Shown here: piece after piece, positions 1 through 6,500 of the stretch
How the letters are laid out: every line of letters starts with the position of its first letter
Numbering within the stretch: the first letter of the stretch is position 1
From: Rhodospirillaceae bacterium
GTDB lineage: Bacteria; Pseudomonadota; Alphaproteobacteria; DSM-16000; Inquilinaceae
Assembly: GCA_020425485.1 (NCBI GenBank)
Contig: JAGQRL010000202.1
Location: 1-11,888, forward strand
DNA length: 11,888 bases
Reading direction: 5' to 3'
Position numbers and translations under genes: made by a program
The notes under the pieces: model-generated
The model's database searches: none
The model's input: only the letters and a program-made list of their open reading frames with translations
What the model was told of the DNA's origin: nothing

Positions 1-35
1 CCCACTTCCTTGACCTGCGCGTCGAGCGGGAGTGA
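1..35 (+). CDS. C-terminal end of a probable [NiFe]-hydrogenase large subunit (5'-truncated)
   Basis: Only the last ten codons are inside the window. They read H-F-L-D-L-R-V-E-R-E and stop at TGA 33-35, with bases 1-2 belonging to the preceding codon. The identification rests on context. The next gene overlaps by 4 nt (GTGA) and encodes a hydrogenase maturation endopeptidase, which in many hydrogenase operons directly follows the large-subunit gene. The visible histidine followed by a short hydrophobic/charged tail fits the end of a CxxCxxH nickel-ligand motif plus the C-terminal extension that the protease removes. The cysteines themselves lie upstream and cannot be seen, so the hydrogenase group cannot be assigned. 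Short extensions of this kind fit a cytoplasmic bidirectional type (group 3), but that is inference. Confidence 0.45.
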   Translation, partial: HFLDLRVERE

Positions 36-499
36 CCGGCCCGGTCCTGCAGCCGCTGGTCATCGGCGTCGGCAACCGCTACCGCACGGATGACGGCGTC
101 GGCCCCTTTGTGGCTGACCGGCTGGCCGAACGCGGCGTTGCGGCCAGGGAAGCCAGCGGGGAAGGGGCGAGCCTGATCGGCCTGTGGGAGGGCGTGGACG
201 CCGCCATCGTGGTGGATGCCATGGCGAGCAGGGCGGCCCCCGGCAGCATCCGCCGTTTCGAGGGTGCTACGGCGGAGATCCCGGCCGGAACCTTTGCCTA
301 TTCCAGCCATCTGTTCGGGGTGGCCGAAGCCGTGGCCCTGGCGCGCGAGCTGGGGCGGCTGCCGCCCCGCCTCGTCCTCTACGGCATCGAGGGGGAAAGC
401 TTCGCCGCCGGCGAAGCGCTGTCCCCGCCCGTCCGGGCCGCCGCCGAGGAGGTGGTGGCGCGCATCCTGACCGACCTCGCCGCCTGGCAGGCGGGGTGA
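32..499 (+). CDS. Hydrogenase maturation endopeptidase (peptidase family M52, HybD/HyaD/HoxW-like)
   Basis: A 155-residue cytoplasmic protease, the usual length for family M52. These enzymes remove the C-terminal extension of a [NiFe]-hydrogenase large subunit after nickel insertion and so close the active site. The N-terminal signature GVGNRYRTDDGVG lies at residues 12-24. Candidate nickel-sensing ligands are D21 (in TDDG, where E. coli HybD has Glu16), D62 (in VVDAM) and H93 (in SSHLFG). D62 and H93 fall at the same numbers as the HybD ligands. The later GLPPRLVLYGIEG-type strand is also typical of the family. The GTG start at 32 overlaps the preceding stop, which indicates translational coupling. 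The next in-frame ATG (residue 64) would remove the signature. It is the last gene of its operon: 135 nt separate it from pyk, with no clear intrinsic terminator. Which hydrogenase it serves depends on the gene to the left. Confidence 0.9.
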   Translation: MTGPVLQPLVIGVGNRYRTDDGVGPFVADRLAERGVAAREASGEGASLIGLWEGVDAAIVVDAMASRAAPGSIRRFEGATAEIPAGTFAYSSHLFGVAEAVALARELGRLPPRLVLYGIEGESFAAGEALSPPVRAAAEEVVARILTDLAAWQAG

Positions 500-621
500 C
501 GCAGCGTCCCGGAATCCGTTCTGGCGGCCGGCCCCGGCAGCCTTCGGCCAGGTGTCCCTGATCGGGGCAGGATTCCGCGGTTTGGACAAAGCCGAGGCTC
601 CCCCCGCGCCGGCGATCCCCC

Positions 622-627
622 TATACT
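622..627 (+). promoter_or_regulatory. Possible -10 element (TATACT) of a leaderless pyk promoter
   Basis: TATACT matches the sigma70-type -10 consensus in five of six positions and ends 7 nt before the pyk ATG at 635. If used, transcription would begin at or next to the A of the ATG, giving a leaderless mRNA. This agrees with the lack of any purine-rich ribosome binding site upstream of the ATG. Against it, no -35-like hexamer sits 16-18 nt upstream (that stretch is C-rich), and the nearest TTGGAC (582-587) is 34 nt away. Confidence 0.3.
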
Positions 628-634
628 CCCGGCC

Positions 635-2050
635 ATGCGCCGCTACCGCCACACCAAGATCCTGGCAACGCTGGGCCCTGCCTCATCCAGCCAGGAACGA
701 ATCGCCGCCCTGTTCGATGCCGGGGCGGACGTGTTTCGCATGAATTTCAGCCATGGCGATCACGACAGCCATCGCGCTGTTTACGAAGCGATCCGCGCGG
801 TGGAGGAGGACACGGGCCGGCCCATCGGCATCCTCGCCGATCTGCAAGGCCCGAAGCTGCGGCTGGGCACCTTTGCGGAAGGCCGCGTCCACCTGGAACC
901 GGGCGATCCCTTTCGCCTGGACCTGACCGACCAGCCCGGCAACAACCGCCGCGCACCCTTGCCCCATGCGGAAATCTTCGAAGCGCTGGTGCACGGGGCG
1001 GAACTGCTGCTGGACGATGGCCGGGTGCGGCTGCGGGTGGAAAGCTGCGGCAGGGGCTATGCTGATACCCGCGTCGTTGCCGGCGGCTGGCTGTCGGACC
1101 GCAAGGGCGTCAACCTGCCCAATGTGCGCCTGCCCATCTCTGCCCTGACGGAGAAGGACAAGGAGGACCTGCAATTCGCGCTGGACCTCGGCGTCGACTG
1201 GGTGGCGCTGTCCTTCGTGCAGCGGCCGGAGGACCTGATCGAGGCGCGCGAGCTGACGCAGCGCCGGGTCGGCCTGATGGCCAAGCTGGAAAAGCCGTCC
1301 GCCATCGAGCACCTGGAAGAGGTGGTGATGCAGTGCGACGCCGTGATGGTGGCGCGCGGCGATCTTGGCGTGGAGATGCAGCCGGAAGACGTGCCGGTGC
1401 TGCAAAGCCAGATCGTCGATATCTGCCGCGGGGCGGGCAAGCCGGTGGTGGTGGCCACCCAGATGCTCGACAGCATGGTGTCTGCACCGACGCCGACGCG
1501 GGCGGAAGCCTCCGATGTGGCGACAGCCGTCTACCAGGGTGCTGATGCCGTGATGCTGTCGGCGGAAAGTGCTGTCGGCGACTACCCGGTGGAAGCCGTG
1601 GCGATGATGGACCGCATCATCAAGCGGGTGCAGCGCGACCCCAAATACCGCAACGTCATCGATGCCTACACGCCGCCGCCACGGGCGATGGAGGCCGACG
1701 CCGTGACCACGGGCGCCCGGCAGATGGCCGAAACGTTGTCGGCGGCCTTGATCGTCACCTACACCAACAGCGGCTCGACCGCCTTCCGTGCCGCCCGCCG
1801 CCGCCCGGCGACACCGCTGCTGGCGCTGACACCGAGCGTTCCCACGGCACGCCGGCTCTCCATCGTCTGGGGGGTCGAAGCACTGGTGGTCGACCATTTC
1901 GACAGCTCCGACGAGATGGCGGCGGCCGCCAGCGAACGCGCGCTCAGCGAAGGCTATGCCCGCTCCGGCGAGGCCATCGTGATGACCGCGGGCTTCCCGC
2001 TCAGCACGTCGGGCACCACCAACGGCCTGCGCATCATCCGCGTGCCGTAG
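635..2050 (+). CDS. pyk: Pyruvate kinase
   Basis: A 471-residue protein of full family length. It catalyses the last step of glycolysis, phosphoenolpyruvate + ADP to pyruvate + ATP, in the cytoplasm. All landmark motifs are present. RMNFSHG at residues 35-41 carries the R/N/S substrate- and cation-binding residues, and ADLQGPKLR follows. MAKLEKPSA contains catalytic K217 and metal ligand E219. ARGDLGVEM contains metal ligand D243. TQMLDSM and the DAVMLSAESAVGDYP strand follow, then the C-terminal effector domain with NSGSTA and ending SGTTNGLRIIRV. The numbering runs three residues behind E. coli PykF (K220, E222, D246). The ATG at 635 is the first plausible start and the MRRYRHTKILATLGP opening is normal. 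No Shine-Dalgarno sequence precedes it. The gene stands alone between the hydrogenase operon and a DUF2306 gene 95 nt downstream. Nothing is missing or broken. Confidence 0.97.
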   Translation: MRRYRHTKILATLGPASSSQERIAALFDAGADVFRMNFSHGDHDSHRAVYEAIRAVEEDTGRPIGILADLQGPKLRLGTFAEGRVHLEPGDPFRLDLTDQPGNNRRAPLPHAEIFEALVHGAELLLDDGRVRLRVESCGRGYADTRVVAGGWLSDRKGVNLPNVRLPISALTEKDKEDLQFALDLGVDWVALSFVQRPEDLIEARELTQRRVGLMAKLEKPSAIEHLEEVVMQCDAVMVARGDLGVEMQPEDVPVLQSQIVDICRGAGKPVVVATQMLDSMVSAPTPTRAEASDVATAVYQGADAVMLSAESAVGDYPVEAVAMMDRIIKRVQRDPKYRNVIDAYTPPPRAMEADAVTTGARQMAETLSAALIVTYTNSGSTAFRAARRRPATPLLALTPSVPTARRLSIVWGVEALVVDHFDSSDEMAAAASERALSEGYARSGEAIVMTAGFPLSTSGTTNGLRIIRVP

Positions 2051-2120
2051 ACCGGGTGAGCCAGGGCTGCGCCGGCCTCCACTTTGCTGCCTGTTTCTTC
2101 GTGTAGCTGCTGCCACCGGA

Positions 2121-2130
2121 CCTCGCGAGG
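2121..2130. promoter_or_regulatory. 10-bp palindrome CCTCGCGAGG upstream of the DUF2306 gene
   Basis: CCTCGCGAGG is a perfect 10-bp inverted repeat lying just before the ribosome binding site of the gene at 2146. Its position would suit a repressor site or a small 5' hairpin. In DNA this GC-rich, such palindromes also arise by chance, and no second copy is seen in the window. Confidence 0.2.
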
Positions 2131-2133
2131 GAC

Positions 2134-2140
2134 GGGGAGG
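2134..2140 (+). promoter_or_regulatory. Strong ribosome binding site GGGGAGG deciding the GTG start at 2146
   Basis: GGGGAGG sits 5 nt before GTG 2146 and pairs well with the anti-Shine-Dalgarno end of 16S rRNA. It favours this GTG over the in-frame ATG at 2239, which has no comparable purine tract. Confidence 0.65.
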
Positions 2141-2145
2141 ACAGG

Positions 2146-2895
2146 GTGAGCGTGCAGCAAGCGTCAGGCGGCCTGGAAACCGGCAGAGCCGGCGGCAACA
2201 CAGGGCTGGGCCGGGTGCGGCGCTGGAAGGCACCGCACATGCCGGCTGTCTTGCGTGCCCTGGCGCTGCTGGGTCTGGCGGGGCTGGCGATCCCCATCGG
2301 CGTGTTCGCGCTGCGCTATGTGGAAGCCGACCCCGGCCTGCTGCCGGCCGGCCTGCGGGTGAACTTCCTCGGCCACCCGATCGCCTTCGTCGCCCACACC
2401 ACCGCCGGCGGCCTGGCGCTGCTGCTGACCCCGGTGCAGCTTCTGCCCTGGCTGCGCCGGCGCCACCCAAGAGCGCATCGCTGGATCGGCCGGGCCTATG
2501 TGGCGGCTTGCATGGTCGGCGGGCTGGCCGGGCTGCGCATCGCCTTCGGCACTGCCTATGGCCCGGTGGCGGCCGCCGGGTTCGCGGCACTGGCACTGGC
2601 CTGGCTGGCGACAACCCTGCGCGGCTTTCTGGCCGCCCGGGCCGGCGACATCGCCCGGCACCGCGCCTGGATGCTGCGCAGTGCGGCGCTGACGTTCGCC
2701 GCCGTCACCCTGCGCCTGGAGATGATCGTGCTGGTGGAGCTGCGGCTGGATTTCAGCGTCGGCTACCCGGCGATTGCCTGGCTGAGCTGGCTGCCCAATC
2801 TGGCGTTCGCCGAAGCCTGGCTCAGGAAACGGGCGGCACCTCGCAGGGCTCCCGGTCCGGCGACACCGGGGTCCAGACGACGGCCAGCGGTATGA
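2146..2895 (+). CDS. DUF2306 family integral membrane protein
   Basis: A 249-residue protein with about six hydrophobic helices, at roughly residues 34-57, 75-102, 115-138, 142-165, 179-203 and 208-228. It carries the family's conserved polar signatures: GHPIAFVAHTTAG in the second helix, RRHPRAHRWIGRAYV after it, and GDIARHRAWMLRSAALTFAAVTLR at the fifth. The conserved histidines and arginines between helices recall redox or ligand-binding membrane families, but no function is established for DUF2306 and none is claimed. The GTG start is supported by a strong Shine-Dalgarno sequence. The first 31 residues are polar and probably cytoplasmic; a start at M32 (2239) would give a more compact protein. 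The last ~24 residues are basic and proline-rich, lie outside the conserved domain, and overlap the 3' end of the convergent DUF2147 gene. That tail may be an unconserved read-through extension. Confidence 0.85.
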   Translation: MSVQQASGGLETGRAGGNTGLGRVRRWKAPHMPAVLRALALLGLAGLAIPIGVFALRYVEADPGLLPAGLRVNFLGHPIAFVAHTTAGGLALLLTPVQLLPWLRRRHPRAHRWIGRAYVAACMVGGLAGLRIAFGTAYGPVAAAGFAALALAWLATTLRGFLAARAGDIARHRAWMLRSAALTFAAVTLRLEMIVLVELRLDFSVGYPAIAWLSWLPNLAFAEAWLRKRAAPRRAPGPATPGSRRRPAV

Positions 2896-3283
2896 TGCGG
2901 GTCATCAGCGTCTCACCGGTCTGGCCCCAGACCTGCAAGTTGCCATCCTGGTTGATCATCAGCTCGACGAAGTACTGGGTTCCGTCCTCGGGATTGTAGA
3001 AATCGCCGTGCCAGCCATCGAAGCTGTCCGACCGTTGGGCCCGCAGCACCTGCAAGCGGCACAGCGGCCGGTCGGCCAGGTTGGGATCGGGGTTGTACTG
3101 GTCGCGCGCCGCGGGATCGGGCAGGCCGATCACCTCGCCGCACATCGCATCGCTGCATTCCGCCAGGGCGATCACCATGCCGGATGCCGGCATGTGCCAG
3201 TGCCCGGCGATGGTGCTCTCGCCAGCCTGGGCGCTGGCGGACAGTGTCAGCATTCCGATGATGATCGACAGATAGCGCCGCAC
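2822..3283 (-). CDS. Secreted DUF2147 family protein
   Basis: A 153-residue protein with a Sec signal peptide: a short basic start (MRRYL), a hydrophobic core, and likely signal peptidase I cleavage after SAQA (residue 20). The mature part matches DUF2147: an early GHWHMPA strand, then ALAECSDAMCGEVIGL with its cysteine pair, a DQYNPDPNLADRPLC stretch, DFYNPEDGTQYFVEL, and a closing strand with VWGQTG. The family is a small beta-barrel-like fold in the bacterial periplasm. It is found in many proteobacteria and has no settled function. Additional cysteines at RPLC and near the C-terminus (REPCE) could form disulfides in the periplasm. Translation starts at GTG (complement of 3281-3283) behind an AGGAG. 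The gene converges on the DUF2306 gene with a 74-nt 3' overlap and diverges from the VWA gene across a 244-nt control region. Confidence 0.85.
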   Translation of the reverse strand: MRRYLSIIIGMLTLSASAQAGESTIAGHWHMPASGMVIALAECSDAMCGEVIGLPDPAARDQYNPDPNLADRPLCRLQVLRAQRSDSFDGWHGDFYNPEDGTQYFVELMINQDGNLQVWGQTGETLMTRIIPLAVVWTPVSPDREPCEVPPVS

Positions 3284-3289
3284 GGTCTG

Positions 3290-3295
3290 CTCCTG
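3290..3295 (-). promoter_or_regulatory. Ribosome binding site (CAGGAG) of the DUF2147 gene
   Basis: On the minus strand CAGGAG lies 6 nt before the GTG start at 3283. It fixes the start that produces a complete signal peptide. Confidence 0.6.
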
Positions 3296-3467
3296 GAGGG
3301 GTCATGGACGTCCGCGCTGTCTAGCCGGGCATTGTGGCTGCGTGGCGGCGTCGGCAAGGCATTCCGGATGAGGCGGGCGGGGTGCCGACTCCGGCCAACC
3401 CGGGACCCCGCCGCGTGCCGCCCACTTCCGCGCCCTGCGGCAAAGAGCAGACCTTGCGCCTAACCGG

Positions 3468-3496
3468 TGGACCGAGATCTCGCAACGAAGTACAAA
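3468..3496 (+). promoter_or_regulatory. Candidate sigma70-type promoter of the VWA/transglutaminase-like operon
   Basis: TGGACC (3468-3473, four of six matches to TTGACA) and TACAAA (3491-3496, four of six to TATAAT) are separated by 17 nt. They lie in a clearly more AT-rich stretch than the surroundings. Transcription would start near 3503, giving a leader of about 25 nt before the ATG at 3528. Both hexamers are imperfect, so this is a candidate only. Confidence 0.35.
3473..3482. promoter_or_regulatory. 10-bp palindrome CGAGATCTCG in the candidate promoter spacer
   Basis: CGAGATCTCG is a perfect inverted repeat. It begins at the last base of the candidate -35 hexamer and occupies the spacer before the candidate -10. 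A dimeric regulator bound here would block or remodel RNA polymerase binding. No regulator gene lies in the window and no second copy was noticed. Confidence 0.3.
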
Positions 3497-3507
3497 ATAT
3501 AGCGAGG

Positions 3508-3537
3508 CAACAAGAAGCCATTGTACAATGCTTGTTG
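3508..3537 (+). promoter_or_regulatory. Nested inverted repeat enclosing the start codon of the giant VWA gene
   Basis: CATTGTACAATG (3519-3530) is a perfect 12-bp palindrome whose last three bases are the ATG start. Outer arms CAACAAG (3508-3514) and CTTGTTG (3531-3537) are exact reverse complements, separated from the core by AAGC on the left only. The mRNA can therefore fold into a bulged hairpin with AUG inside its stem. No good Shine-Dalgarno is present: GAGG is 20 nt away, and AAGAAG (3512-3517) is weak and lies partly within the left arm. The element could equally be a DNA operator. Confidence 0.4.
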
Positions 3538-6500
3538 TATTTATTCTCTGCCTCTTGCTGGCACCATTTGCCTCCGCCATGGCGTGCGAGGTGGAAGCCG
3601 AGCCCAATGACCAGTTTGAACCGGGCGCGATCCTCTCATTTGCCGAGGATGATCTGTGTTTCGACGGGATCCTGGCCTCCCGCGATATCGATATTTTCGG
3701 GCTGCGCATCGCAGCCGGCGACGGGCTGACCCGGCGGGCGATTTCGCTGTCCACCGAGGCGGAGTGGACCGGCCGGGTGGAAATCCACCGGCTGGAGCGG
3801 GCGGACGACGGTGCCGTTACCGGGGCGGACCGCCTCTATCGATCCGACATCGCGGTGGCGGGCACGCTCGACCTGCCACCCCTGCTGCTGCAACCGGGCG
3901 ACTACCTGATCGGCCTGATCGCCTCCCGCGGCGCGGATACGCCGTACCGGCTCACGGTGGCATCGGCCGGCGGGGTCGCGGCGGTACCGGCGGAAGGCGC
4001 GGTCCTGGCGGGGGCGTTCGCGGCCGGCACCGTTGCCGAGGCCCGCGATCTCACCATCGCCTGGCAGGTCGACGCGGCCGGTGCGGAAACCCTGTGGACG
4101 ATCGAAGGCCAGGCGCCGCCGGGGGCGCGCCTCAGCCTCGCGCTGTTCGGCGAGGACGGCGGCGAACTGGCCGCGGCGGCCGCTTCCGGCGATGACGGGC
4201 GGATCACCCTGGCGGATCTGGCGCTGGACTCCGGCACCTATCGCATCGCCCTGTCGGCGCGCCAGGACGGGCTGCCGCTGATGCTCACGGCGACGCCGGC
4301 GGCAGCGCGCACGGCCAGCCGGGAAGCCGAACCGAACGATACGCTCGATCAGGCATCGCCGTTCGCCCTCTCCCAGGCCATGGACGGCCGCTTCTTCGGC
4401 GGCAGCAGCCGGCCCGATGTCGATGTGTTCCGCCTGGAGATCGCCGACCGGCAGCACCTGGAAATCGCGGCGGACCGGTCCGATGGCGGGCAGATCACGC
4501 TCACCTTGCTGGATGGCGAGGGCGCGGAAGTTCAGGCGCGGTCCGGCGAAGGGACCGCGGCCCTGCCGGGCCTGGTGCTGCCGCCCGGACCCTACGGCGT
4601 GCAGGTGGAAGGCGCGGACGGCGCGGAGGCGGCCTACCGCCTCGAAGCGGTCGATCTCGGCCCGGTGGGCGACACCGTGGAACACGAGCCCAACGACAGC
4701 GTCGACTGGGCCTCGCCGATCGGCGAGCGGCTCGCCGCCCAGGGCGAACTGGTCGGCAGCGAGACCGACTTTCACCGCCTTACGCTGGCGGGCGATCCCG
4801 GCATCTGGCGCATCCAGGCGGCGGGGGCGGGGGTCGACCGGGTGCGCCTCTTCAACGCCAGCGGCGAAGCAGTGGCTGAAGCCACGCCCAGCCCCGGCGA
4901 GCAGGTGGTGCGGCTGTCCAGCCTGTTGCTGGCGCCGGGCGATCACTGGGTGGAGGTGTCCGGCAGCGACGCCCGCTATCTCCTGCGGGTGGTGCGCATG
5001 GAAGGTGCGGCCCCGCCCGGTGCGGCCCCGCCGGCCCAACCGGTGGAGGAGGGCGATGCGCAGGCGCTGGACCCGGACCTGATCATCACCGACGAGATCG
5101 AGCCCAACCACGAACTCGGCCGGGCCATGCCGCTGGGCCTGGGGCAAAGGCGCACCGGCCTGTTGGATTTCCCGCGCGACCTCGACCTCTACAGCTTCTA
5201 CCTGGCGGCCGAGACGGTCGTTGAGCTTGCCGTGGAGCCGCCGGGCGATGCCGAGGTGTCCGTGGACCTCGGCTGGGGGCGGCCGGAAGATGGTGTGGCC
5301 ACCATCGTGGCGCCCGCAGCCGATGCGGGGGCCGATGCCGAGCCCACCCAATGGACCGCCCTGCTGCCGCCCGGCGACTACTACCTGTCGGTGAGCAGCG
5401 ACCACCCCAGCCGCCTGCCCTACGCCGTGGCGGTGGAACCGCAGACATATTTCGAGCGGCCCGCGGACCTGGAGGTGAACGACGCCTGGTACCTCTCCCG
5501 TCCCGTGGCACTGGGCGCGCGGCTGGCCGGCCAATTGCTGGACGGCGATGAGGACTGGTACGAGATGCCCCGCGTCGACCAGCCCACGCCGGTCACCATC
5601 CGCCCGCTCACGCCGCCGGCCGAACGGCTCTACCTGGAAGTGCTGCAGGAGGTGGTACCCGACCCCGCTGCCCTGTGGCAGGTGCGCGACGTTTCCCCCA
5701 TCCGCGAGGTCACCGGCTCAGCAGCGGAGGGCTGGCAATTCACCCTCCCGGCCGATAGCCGCGTGCATATCGGGTTCAGCGGCGGCGCCCAGACCTACGA
5801 CATCGCCATTGCTGAACCCGGCGGCGACGGCGCCGATCAGGGGCCGCCGCCGGCCCCCGTGGCGCTGGAGCTGGCGCTCGAAACCACGGAGATCGCCGCC
5901 TTCCACCGCCAGGGCCAGCGGGTGGCGGGGCAGCTCATCCTCACCAACACCGGCGATACCCCGCTTCAGCTCGACCTCGTCAGCCATGCCGGCGACGCGC
6001 GCTGGCAGGTCGATCTTGCGCACAGCTCGGTGGAGCTGGCCGGCGGTGCCGGCACGACGGTGGATCTGGCCGTGTCCATCGCGCCCGATGTGTGGAGCGG
6101 CAACGCCATCCCGCTCACCGTCGGCGCGCGGCCGGCCGGTGTGCCGGGCGCACCGGTTGTCTCGGCCAGCGTCGATCTCATGCCCGGCGTCGACATCCCG
6201 CCGGTCCATCCCAGCGGCCCCTGGACCCTGCCAGACGGCATGCTCGGCGGCCTCAACCTGGCCTGGGCGGGCCTGGGCGGCCAAGCCGACGAGGACGCCC
6301 TGGCGCTGATCGACGGGTTGATCAACGAAGGGGGCACGGCCGCCTGGCGCTCGCGCACGCTGGATGACTACGCACCGACCCTGCACCTGGCGGGCGAAAC
6401 GCCGGTCCTGGTCTCCGGCATCACCCTGCTGCCGCCGCCGGCACCCCGGCTGATGGATCGGCTGCGCCGCTTCGAACTGCATGTCTCCACGGATGGCACC

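Noticed and set aside
683..2614. A 643-codon open frame on the minus strand across pyk and the DUF2306 gene
   Set aside because: Its translation is rich in Arg/His/Gly/Pro with no recognisable motif, and it lies antisense to a full pyruvate kinase. Such frames are expected in high-GC DNA where G/C third positions avoid stops.
3559..3572. TGGCACCATTTGCC resembling a sigma54 promoter
   Set aside because: The gap between the GG and GC elements is two bases too short for sigma54, and it lies inside the coding sequence of the signal peptide.
3576..3587. Lipobox-like A-M-A-C at residues 17-20 of the giant protein
   Set aside because: Met at -2 and Ala at -3 are poor matches to the lipobox, and C20 has a plausible disulfide partner in C44. 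Ordinary signal peptidase I cleavage is as likely, so no lipoprotein call is made.
3302..3754. A 150-codon minus-strand frame across the control region and the start of the giant gene
   Set aside because: No domain, no ribosome binding site, and it overlaps the signal peptide and first PPC repeat of the plus-strand gene. The 244-nt gap is better read as a control region.
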